Of a stretch of 64,000 nucleotides of DNA, positions 46,111 to 52,805 are shown piece after piece; positions within the stretch are counted from its first letter, which is position 1, and every line of letters starts with the position of its first letter. The stretch is from the NCBI GenBank assembly GCA_964493505.1, contig CAZBNP010000003.1, forward strand, positions 1-64,000, written 5' to 3'. This DNA is from Chryseosolibacter sp964493505 (GTDB lineage Bacteria > Bacteroidota > Bacteroidia > Cytophagales > Cyclobacteriaceae). The notes beneath the pieces were generated by a model. That model was given only the letters and a program-made list of their open reading frames with translations, made no database searches and had not been told where the DNA came from. A program made the translations under genes and the position numbers.

Positions 46111-46866
46111 ATGAGATTAAGGAGGTTACTTCTACGAGTCGCGGATATTTTTCGATTTTTTTTGCGGGTGATCCGGGAATTTTTTGTCCCCCCGTACGAA
46201 TGGCGGGAGATCATGCGCCAATGCTACCAGGTAGGGAATAAATCACTGTTCCTGATCAGCTTCACCGCGTTCATCGCCGGTGTGGTTTTTACCCGGCAGT
46301 CGCGTCCGTCGCTGGCTTCGTTTGGCGCGGAGTCGTGGCTGCCATCACTGGTATCGCAGGCAGTAGTGCGGTCGTTGGGGCCATTGATCACCGGACTTAT
46401 CTGTGCCGGTAAGCTTGGGTCGAACATCGGTGCCGAACTGGGCAGCATGCAGGTGAGCGAACAGATAGATGCCATGGAGGTATCGGGCACACGACCTTTC
46501 TCCTTTCTCGTGGTGAGTCGTATCACGGCAACTACGCTGATGTTGCCACTGCTGGTCATCTATGCTGATGTGATCGCCCTGCTTGGGTCATTCCTCACCG
46601 TGAGCGCCTTCAACAAGACGAGCTTTCAGTTATACTTTTACGAAGTATCGGCGAATATTACGTACCTGGATGTTTTCTCATCTCTCATCAAATCGGCGTT
46701 CTTCGGTTTCGCGATCGGTCTTGTGGGATGCTATGCCGGTTATCATTCCGGCAAGGGCACTACCGGGGTAGGGAAGGCGGCCAATAGCGCCGTCGTGATT
46801 TCTATGATACTGATCTTTGTGATCGACCTGATCTCATTGCAATTCATCAACCTTTTTCGCTTATGA
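46111..46866 (+). CDS. mlaE: MlaE family ABC transporter permease
   Basis: 251 aa with about five or six membrane helices. It carries the family pattern ELGSMQVSEQIDAMEVSGTRPFSFL-like region: GAELGSMQVSEQIDAMEVSG followed by the conserved permease core. Known: in the Mla/MCE systems this permease works with an ATPase (MlaF) and an MCE protein (MlaD) to move phospholipids between membranes. Its stop overlaps the mlaF start (ATGA). No mlaA, mlaB or mlaC is adjacent, which is usual outside Proteobacteria. Confidence 0.93.
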   Translation: MRLRRLLLRVADIFRFFLRVIREFFVPPYEWREIMRQCYQVGNKSLFLISFTAFIAGVVFTRQSRPSLASFGAESWLPSLVSQAVVRSLGPLITGLICAGKLGSNIGAELGSMQVSEQIDAMEVSGTRPFSFLVVSRITATTLMLPLLVIYADVIALLGSFLTVSAFNKTSFQLYFYEVSANITYLDVFSSLIKSAFFGFAIGLVGCYAGYHSGKGTTGVGKAANSAVVISMILIFVIDLISLQFINLFRL

Positions 46867-47642
46867 GATCCCGTGCAAGTCTATCCGAAAATACCGATAT
46901 CATGGATCTACCGGAAGTGATGGCTTCCGTTCGCGATGTATGGAAGTCATTCGGCGACCGCGAGGTGCTCAAGGGCGTAAGCCTCGAACTGCACCGTTCG
47001 GAAAACCTCGTGATTCTGGGACGGTCGGGTACGGGCAAATCCGTACTGATCAAGTGTATGGTCGGGTTGATGAAGCCGGATGCCGGTGCGATCACGGTGC
47101 TTGGTAAAGACGTGTTCGCGTTAAATCGACAAGCGTTGAACGATCTGCGACTTCGTATCGGCTTTTCCTTTCAGGGAAGCGCGCTATACGATTCGATGAC
47201 GGTAAGGCAGAACCTGGAATTCCCACTCAAGAGAAATTTTGGAATCACTCATCGTTCGGAGCTCAACGATCTGGTGATGGATGCGTTACAGGACGTCGGT
47301 CTTGCGCACACCGTCAACCAGATGCCGGCAGAGTTGTCGGGTGGCATGCGGAAGCGGGTGGGAATTGCCCGTACGCTTATTCTGAAACCCAGTATCATGC
47401 TGTACGATGAACCGACTTCGGGACTAGACCCGATTACCGCTATCGAGATCAACGAACTCATTATGAGTATGCGCGCGAAGTACAGGATGTCGTCGATTAT
47501 TATCACGCACGATATCAGCAGCGCGAGGCAAACTGCCGACCGTATTATCGCACTCATCGACGGTCAGAACAGGGTAGAGGGTACGTTCGACGAGTTGAAA
47601 CAAACAAAGGATCCTGAACTGGAGCCATTTTTTTCTTACTAA
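46863..47642 (+). CDS. mlaF: MlaF-like ABC transporter ATP-binding protein
   Basis: 259 aa. Walker A is GRSGTGKS, signature LSGGMRKR, Walker B MLYDEPTSGLDP, and the H-loop is in IIITHDISSA. The LSGGMRKR form of the signature is typical for MCE-type importers. The start at 46863 overlaps mlaE by 4 bp; an internal ATG at codon 14 is also possible. It energises lipid transport by the MlaE/MlaD complex. MlaD follows after 12 bp. Confidence 0.94.
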   Translation: MRSRASLSENTDIMDLPEVMASVRDVWKSFGDREVLKGVSLELHRSENLVILGRSGTGKSVLIKCMVGLMKPDAGAITVLGKDVFALNRQALNDLRLRIGFSFQGSALYDSMTVRQNLEFPLKRNFGITHRSELNDLVMDALQDVGLAHTVNQMPAELSGGMRKRVGIARTLILKPSIMLYDEPTSGLDPITAIEINELIMSMRAKYRMSSIIITHDISSARQTADRIIALIDGQNRVEGTFDELKQTKDPELEPFFSY

Positions 47643-47654
47643 AAATAAACACCA

Positions 47655-48653
47655 ATGGAACAGAAAGAGACTACTCAACAACTAAGGTTAGGCGTGTTCG
47701 TCCTGTGTGGGCTAGCGTTGTTCCTGGCAGCCGTCTTCCTGATAGGGAGTGAAAACAATATTTTCAGCCGGACGTTCGAAGTGCACGCGATATTCAGAAA
47801 CGTGGAAGGCTTGAAGCCCGGCGACAACGTATGGTTGTCGGGGGTCAAGATCGGCACCGTGTCGCGTGTGAACATCGCCGCGGAGGGACAGGTAGCGGTT
47901 ACATTCGCGCTGAAAGAAAATCAGAACAGGTTTATCCAGAAAGACGCTATTGCTTCCATCGGGTCTGACGGAATAGTCGGGAGCAAGATCGTTGTAATCC
48001 GGCCGGGTCGGTCGGCACGGGTTGTATCCGAGAGCGATACGTTGGGTACCATTTCGCCTACAGACACGCAGGATCTTCTGAATCTCGCACGCGATGTCGG
48101 CGAAAATACCAGGAGCCTGACGGAAGATCTCAGTGCTATCGCCGCGAAGATCAGCAATGGACAGGGTATTGTCGGCGAACTGCTGGGCGATGGCGACCTT
48201 GCGCGTGAGATCCGCGCTACCGTTGCCAGCCTGCGCAGCACAGGAACGAATACCACCCGGGCTTCGGCGGAACTCGGCATGCTGATCAGCGATCTGCGCA
48301 GCGGGCCGGGGCTTCTTCCGACACTGATCTCGGATACGAACTACACCACCACATTCCGTGAGGCCCTTGATAATATTGAAACCGTAAGTTCCCATGCCGC
48401 CAGGGTATCGGAGAACCTCGACCAACTCGCGTCAAAGTTTGAGTCGCGCGACAATGCTGTAGGCGTGCTGCTGACGGATTCAGCTGTTGCCAGGCAGTTG
48501 AAGGCGACCTTTGAGAATGCCGCGCAGGCATCCGCGAAACTCGACGAGAACATGGAAGCTATGCGGCACAACTTTCTCTTCAGGGGATATTTCCGCAAAC
48601 AGGAAAAGCGTGAGGCGCGTGAGAGAGAAGCAGCGTCGTCTAAAGGCGATTGA
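47655..48653 (+). CDS. mlaD: MlaD family (MCE domain) protein
   Basis: 332 aa. One N-terminal membrane helix (about 12-30) anchors an MCE domain (about 38-115: FRNVEGLKPGDNVWLSGVKIG-type pattern, seen as VEGLKPGDNVWLSGVKIG). A long helical region follows (about 140-315) that could form a tube in a hexamer, and the tail is charged. Known: MCE proteins bind lipid in a hexameric ring in the periplasm. It completes the mlaEFD transporter encoded here. The helical extension is longer than in E. coli MlaD and resembles PqiB/YebT-like or plant TGD2-like forms. Confidence 0.92.
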   Translation: MEQKETTQQLRLGVFVLCGLALFLAAVFLIGSENNIFSRTFEVHAIFRNVEGLKPGDNVWLSGVKIGTVSRVNIAAEGQVAVTFALKENQNRFIQKDAIASIGSDGIVGSKIVVIRPGRSARVVSESDTLGTISPTDTQDLLNLARDVGENTRSLTEDLSAIAAKISNGQGIVGELLGDGDLAREIRATVASLRSTGTNTTRASAELGMLISDLRSGPGLLPTLISDTNYTTTFREALDNIETVSSHAARVSENLDQLASKFESRDNAVGVLLTDSAVARQLKATFENAAQASAKLDENMEAMRHNFLFRGYFRKQEKREAREREAASSKGD

Positions 48654-48797
48654 ACATTTAGAATCACGTGGGTAAACACCTACACACATCGGGAAGTTAT
48701 GAGACAACGTGTCTGACGGATGGTTGTAAGACCGGCAAGCGGCTCAGGCATATATTTTTTGGGAAGGTCACCGGAGACACACTTAACCCGATGAGAA

Positions 48798-49508
48798 ATG
48801 GCTAAGAAAAAATTGACAAGACAGGTTGCGGCTGACGCCGAGGTAAGTGCTATACCGCCTTCAACCGGCACTTCCCGTATGAATGTCGGTACAGTAGAAC
48901 GGATAGTGTCGGCGTTTGGAGGCGCTGCGTTTACAGCGATGGCACTCAGGGATATTAAGAGTCCGGCCGGGGTCAGCATGTTGCTGACCGGTGGCTTTCT
49001 TCTCGTCAGGGGATTAACGGGATACTGCCCCGTCAACAACGCTATTGGCAGAAGTTCGGTGAGGACGGCAGGGTCGCCAGTCGACATTAATACGCGGCTC
49101 ACGCTCAACAGGCCGGCAACTGAAGTATACTCATTCTGGCGTAAGCTGGAAAATCTGCCGAGGTTCATGCAACACCTTGAAAAAGTTGAAGAGATCGATG
49201 AGACACATTCCCGGTGGACGGCAAAAGGGCCAGCGGGTGTAGGCAGTGTGTCCTGGGAAGCTGAGATCGTTGAAGATCAGCAAAATGAGCTAATCGCGTG
49301 GCGGTCGCTGCCCGGATCAACCATCGATAATGCCGGACAAGTCCGCTTCAGGGAAACTCCTGCCGGTACGGAAGTGAAAGTGCAGATGAGTTATCGTCTC
49401 CCCGCCGGCGATGTTGGAGGAGTCGCCGCAAAAATGTTCAGCCCTATGGCGGAAAGCATCATGCGTCACGACATCCGCGACCTTAAGAAAGTCATGGAAG
49501 CCTCCTAG
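48798..49508 (+). CDS. SRPBCC family protein with N-terminal DUF2892-like membrane segment
   Basis: 236 aa. The N-terminal part (about 28-80) looks like a DUF2892 membrane hairpin (VGTVERIVSAFGGAAFTAMA, then LLTGGFLLVRGLTGYCPVNN). The C-terminal part (about 95-235) is an SRPBCC/polyketide-cyclase fold (LTLNRPATEVYSFWRKLENL, IVEDQQNELIAWRSLPGS). Such fusions occur in many bacteria beside stress genes. The binding ligand is unknown. A 144-bp gap separates it from mlaD. The PRC-barrel gene at 52252 is a similar stress-type neighbour. Confidence 0.88.
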   Translation: MAKKKLTRQVAADAEVSAIPPSTGTSRMNVGTVERIVSAFGGAAFTAMALRDIKSPAGVSMLLTGGFLLVRGLTGYCPVNNAIGRSSVRTAGSPVDINTRLTLNRPATEVYSFWRKLENLPRFMQHLEKVEEIDETHSRWTAKGPAGVGSVSWEAEIVEDQQNELIAWRSLPGSTIDNAGQVRFRETPAGTEVKVQMSYRLPAGDVGGVAAKMFSPMAESIMRHDIRDLKKVMEAS

Positions 49509-49530
49509 GGGAATTGGAATTGACAGTTGG

Positions 49531-49627
49531 CAAAGGGGGAGCTCGTTGAAAGCAAATGGCAAAATGCAAATGGCAATGGGCAATGTGGGAACTCATAATT
49601 CCTATGTCTCTCCAAACCCGAAACCCA
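49531..49627 (-). repeat. Dispersed heptamer-core repeat, copy A
   Basis: Read on the minus strand, this copy has the same order of blocks as the 60.4 kb copy: a TGGGTT block, then TTTGGAG, GACATAGGAA, GAGTTC, CACATTGCCC, a short core of about five degenerate heptamers (49554-49588), and an end block GTTG-CTCC-CTTTG. The core here is much shorter than at 60.4 kb, so the number of heptamers varies between copies. It occupies most of the 265-bp gap between the SRPBCC gene and the Rpn remnant. Confidence 0.7.
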
Positions 49628-49773
49628 GCCACCAGCACCTGGTCGACCCTGCATCCAAACCTTATCCACCTTGGTAATCCGCGGACTGCTTCTCCTTAAC
49701 GGAATGCGGGGCGGGCTCCCAATAGCGAATGTCTGGTTTTCTGTTTTCCCGAAAATAGTACGCGACACTTCGC

Positions 49774-50250
49774 TTGTGTAGTACTCGATTCCTGGGATTT
49801 TTCTACCTGGAATTGGTTAATTTTGTTAAAGGCGAGGGAGAGCTGGAGAGCGACCTGGACAGGTGGCTGTTTGTGCTGAGGAATATGTCGGGGATGGATA
49901 AGCTACCGGTGTATCTGAGGAAGCCAGTATTCGAGAAGCTGTTCGCTATCGCCGAGTATAGTAAGCTAAATAAAAAGGAACGGGATATGTACGACGTCAG
50001 TTTAAAACGCAAGTGGGATAAGGCAGCTGTTTTGGCGTATGCTCGTGAGGAGGGGATAAAAGAAGGCATGGAAAAAGGTATCGAGCAAGGGATAGAGCAA
50101 GGTATAGAAAAAGGCCGCATGGAAGAGCGTGCCAGAGCCGAAGCTGAGAAACACGGCAGCGCCATAGAACTTAAGAAAATAGGAGTAGCTGCCGCTGATA
50201 TCGCGAGGGCGATGGGTTTGTCTGTTGAGGAGGTTAAAAAGCTCGGATGA
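49774..50250 (+). pseudogene. Truncated Rpn family recombination-promoting nuclease / PD-(D/E)XK transposase remnant
   Basis: 158 codons remain. The sequence matches only the C-terminal half of this family: FFYLELVNF, then LDRWLFVLRNM, then KKERDMYDVSLKRKWD, then repeating EGIEQG helices and a final helix-turn-helix-like VAAADIARAMGLSVEEVKKLG. The N-terminal nuclease domain with the catalytic Asp and Glu/Gln-Lys residues is missing, and no frame-shifted remainder was recognised upstream. The piece has no obvious promoter. It lies between inverted copies of the dispersed repeat (49597-49627 and 50291-50319). Confidence 0.7.
50053..50124 (+). repeat. Six in-frame 12-bp repeats in the Rpn remnant
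   Basis: Six units of the form GGnATnGAnnAA run head to tail (GGGATAAAAGAA, GGCATGGAAAAA, GGTATCGAGCAA, GGGATAGAGCAA, GGTATAGAAAAA and one degenerate unit). They encode a helical Gly-Ile/Met-Glu-Lys/Gln pattern. Copy number in such tracts changes easily by slippage without breaking the frame. Confidence 0.75.
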
Positions 50251-50290
50251 GAGTTCCTCACGTTTCGGATTGCGGGTTCCATTCAGGTTC

Positions 50291-50319
50291 TGGGTGCCGG
50301 GTTTGGAGTGACATAGGAA
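50291..50319 (+). repeat. Dispersed repeat, partial copy B
   Basis: The plus strand reads TGGGTGCC then GGGTTTGGAG, T, GACATAGGAA. This matches the first block of copy A (reverse strand, 49597-49627) with three mismatches in 29 positions. The heptamer core is absent. It lies 40 bp after the Rpn remnant, in opposite orientation to copy A. Confidence 0.65.
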
Positions 50320-50359
50320 CCTCCATCAGCCCGGGCTGACGATACCCCCAGCACTCCCC

Positions 50360-52099
50360 TCAAATCCTCGCCTGATAAGTGTAGAGCTCAAAGTATCTTC
50401 CTTTCAGCTGTATCAGTTCGTCGTGTTTTCCCCTTTCGGCAATGGCGCCGTGTTCGATCACAAGGATTTGATCGGCCTGGCGGATAGTGCTGAGACGGTG
50501 GGCGATCACAAACGTAGTACGTCCTTCCATCAGGTTGGCGAGGCTTTGTTGTATGAATGACTCACTTTCTGTATCCAGGTTGGAAGTTGCCTCGTCGAGG
50601 ATGAGTACTCTCGGGTTGGCGAGTATGGCACGCGCAATGGCGATACGCTGACGTTGCCCGCCAGATAATTTCACGCCGCGTTCTCCGATAACTGTCTCAA
50701 GGCCGTCTTCAAACCGGTCTGAAAACTCATTGACATAAGCGGCCCGCACCGCGCGTTGCAGGTCTTTCTCCGAGGCATCGGGCCGTGGAAAAAGGATGTT
50801 CTCGCGAATCGATCCCTCGAAGAGAAAGTCGTCCTGCAGCACGACACCGAGTTGCATCCTGTAGCTTTCGAGGTTTACCCTGGAGAGGTCGGTACCATCT
50901 ACGCTGATGACGCCACTTGTCGGCGTGAGGTAGGTGGCTACCAACCCTGCGATCGTAGACTTTCCCGAACCGGATGTTCCAACCAGCGCTGTAACAGATC
51001 CGGCATGCGCTTCAAAGCTGATCGCGTGCAATACCTCTTTGTTTTCTTCGTAGGCAAAAGAAACGTTGTCGAATGCAATGTCGCCGTGAATAGTGCCGAT
51101 CTTGATTGTGCGGGTCGTTCCGTCGTCCTCGGTGTCCATATTCATAATCTCTTCCGTCCGGTCGAGTCCCGCCATAGCCTCTGTCAGCTGACTGCCGATG
51201 TTGCTCATCTGAACGATCGGCGCTATCATAAAACCGAGGAATAGCGTGAAGGAGATGAAGTCACCCACGGTCAGATCATTCTCAATGATCATATAAGCAC
51301 CGATCCCCATGATACTGGTGCTGGCCAAACCCAGCAGGAAGGTCGCAGAACTCGTCACGAGGCTCGTCGACGTCAGGCTTTTCTTAACATTCTGAAAAAG
51401 TTTGTCAACACCCGCCTCAAAGGTACTCGCCTCCTGACGTTCGGCATTGAAGCCCTTGATTACGCGAATACCGTTAAGTGTTTCTGTCAGCCTTCCGGTT
51501 ACCTCGGCGTTGATGACGCCGCGCTCGCGAAAGATCGGCCGAATGTACGAGAATGCTTTCATCGATATCAGCCCGAAGATGCCTACCGGAACCAGTACGT
51601 ATAATGTCATCATGGGGCTGATCCGTATCAGTAGAACCAGTGAGATGACAGCCGTCAACAGACCACCAAACAGCTGTACGAGACCAGTTCCCACGAGGTT
51701 ACGCACACCTTCAACGTCTGTCATGATACGGGATACCAGCGCTCCCGATTTTGTATTGTCGAAAAACCTCACCGGTAGCTGTAGTATTTTTTTCTGAACC
51801 TGCGAGCGGAGAATAGAGATCAGTCGCTGCGCTTCCACGCTGAGGAGTTTTGTCAGAAGAAAGGAGGTGGCAGCCTGTATCACGATGGCGACTACCACGG
51901 CGATGAGCAGGTACCGCAACAACTGCATGTCGCTGTTGGGAATCACATCATCCATGAGATATTTCGACGCCGCCGGCAGCACCAGGCTTGCCAGACGACT
52001 TATCACGATGAGGATCAGACCGATCGCCACTATTTTGCGACGGGGCCAGATGATCGTGCGAAATACATGGCCGATCGTTGTTCTGGGTTTTTGCTTCAT
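50360..52099 (-). CDS. ABC transporter ATP-binding/permease protein (MsbA-like exporter)
   Basis: 579 aa, a half-size exporter. Six membrane helices in about 15-310 (the NTKSGALVSRIMTDVEGVRN loop is typical). The nucleotide-binding domain (about 335-575) has Walker A GTSGSGKST, a Q-loop, the signature LSGGQRQR, Walker B VLILDEATS and the H-loop IAHRLST. Known relatives flip lipid A or export lipids and drugs as homodimers. The substrate is not decidable. It is convergent with the Rpn remnant and its start is 152 bp from the PRC-barrel gene, divergently. Confidence 0.93.
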   Translation of the reverse strand: MKQKPRTTIGHVFRTIIWPRRKIVAIGLILIVISRLASLVLPAASKYLMDDVIPNSDMQLLRYLLIAVVVAIVIQAATSFLLTKLLSVEAQRLISILRSQVQKKILQLPVRFFDNTKSGALVSRIMTDVEGVRNLVGTGLVQLFGGLLTAVISLVLLIRISPMMTLYVLVPVGIFGLISMKAFSYIRPIFRERGVINAEVTGRLTETLNGIRVIKGFNAERQEASTFEAGVDKLFQNVKKSLTSTSLVTSSATFLLGLASTSIMGIGAYMIIENDLTVGDFISFTLFLGFMIAPIVQMSNIGSQLTEAMAGLDRTEEIMNMDTEDDGTTRTIKIGTIHGDIAFDNVSFAYEENKEVLHAISFEAHAGSVTALVGTSGSGKSTIAGLVATYLTPTSGVISVDGTDLSRVNLESYRMQLGVVLQDDFLFEGSIRENILFPRPDASEKDLQRAVRAAYVNEFSDRFEDGLETVIGERGVKLSGGQRQRIAIARAILANPRVLILDEATSNLDTESESFIQQSLANLMEGRTTFVIAHRLSTIRQADQILVIEHGAIAERGKHDELIQLKGRYFELYTYQARI

Positions 52100-52240
52100 T
52101 CCAGGGGGTATATTCTGTTGTCGGATTTCGCTTCCGTTTATTGTTGGTGCGAATGTTATTTTTTAACGTAAGAAAGAAAAGTGACGATAAGCGACAAACG
52201 TGGAATGCTTTTTTTGCCGGGATCATCGGGTCATCAAAAA

Positions 52241-52250
52241 AAGGAGGAGA
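52241..52250 (+). promoter_or_regulatory. Strong Shine-Dalgarno site of the PRC-barrel gene
   Basis: AAGGAGGAGA ends one base before the ATG at 52252. It is an extended match to the anti-SD, whereas the other starts here mostly lack one. It fixes the start codon well downstream of the first in-frame ATG at 52078. Confidence 0.7.
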
Positions 52251-52251
52251 T

Positions 52252-52671
52252 ATGGAGACTGTGAGAAAAACGTATGAAGCGGATAACCGCACCGGCCAGA
52301 ACATGGAAGGACCGGATGCAAACCGGCCGCTCGAAAGGCTCACCGCTACGTCGATTATGGGAGATCAGGTAGAAAGTCCGGAAGGAGAAAATCTGGGCAA
52401 GATCGACAACCTGATGATAAACGTCCGTACAGGCAAGGTCGAGTACGTGGTCGTGGAGTATGGATCTTTTCTGGGTATCGGCGGGAAACTGTTCGCTATA
52501 CCGTTTCAGGAGCTACGAGTAGCGCCGGAGAAACACGCATTCGTCGTAAACCGCGACAAGGATTACCTTCGAATGTCGCCCGGGTTCGACAGAAACCATT
52601 GGCCCGATACCAATGATCATGGCTACTACGGCGACGTTGACACATATTGGGGAGCTAGTGCTTTGCCGTGA
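52252..52671 (+). CDS. PRC-barrel domain protein
   Basis: 139 aa from ATG 52252, chosen for its strong ribosome-binding site. The longer frame from 52078 overlaps the ABC gene start and encodes an unlikely leader. A disordered polar start is followed by a PRC-barrel (about 30-105): LTATSIMGDQVESPEGENLG, VEYVVVEYGSFLGIGGKLFA and IPFQELRVAPEKHAFVV. The tail is rich in Tyr, His, Asp and Trp. Known: soluble PRC-barrels are common in stress or photosynthetic-complex proteins. No function can be assigned. Confidence 0.85.
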   Translation: METVRKTYEADNRTGQNMEGPDANRPLERLTATSIMGDQVESPEGENLGKIDNLMINVRTGKVEYVVVEYGSFLGIGGKLFAIPFQELRVAPEKHAFVVNRDKDYLRMSPGFDRNHWPDTNDHGYYGDVDTYWGASALP

Positions 52672-52723
52672 TAGTCAGGAATAGGTAGTCAGTGGGGAGC
52701 TATCTGAGTCAGACGGTTCCACA

Positions 52724-52757
52724 CCGACTACCGACTACTGATTACGAATACCGATTA
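52724..52757 (+). repeat. Short heptamer repeat upstream of the PBP gene
   Basis: CCGACTA, CCGACTA, CTGATTA, CGAATAC, CGATTAA follow each other. Upstream, GGTAGTCAGT at 52684-52693 is a near inverted match to the same motif, so a small hairpin could form. It sits in the 134-bp leader between the PRC-barrel gene and the PBP start. It differs in sequence from the TTGCCTA-type heptamers. Confidence 0.5.
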
Positions 52758-52805
52758 AGGCTGCAAAATCCGCAGCGGGAACGCTATTTTAGCGACTTTG
52801 AAAGT

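Noticed and set aside
45749..46111. 120-aa frame between tamB and mlaE
   Set aside because: It overlaps the start of tamB, lies across the shared control region and has no plausible domain.
49411..49677. 88-aa frame over the SRPBCC end and copy A of the repeat
   Set aside because: Part is out of frame with the SRPBCC gene, part is repeat DNA; no sign of coding.
52078..52251. Extended N-terminus of the PRC-barrel gene
   Set aside because: It overlaps the ABC gene start, and a strong ribosome-binding site marks ATG 52252.
52692..52805. Extended N-terminus of the PBP
   Set aside because: It would translate the intergenic heptamer repeat and place an odd leader before the cytoplasmic tail.
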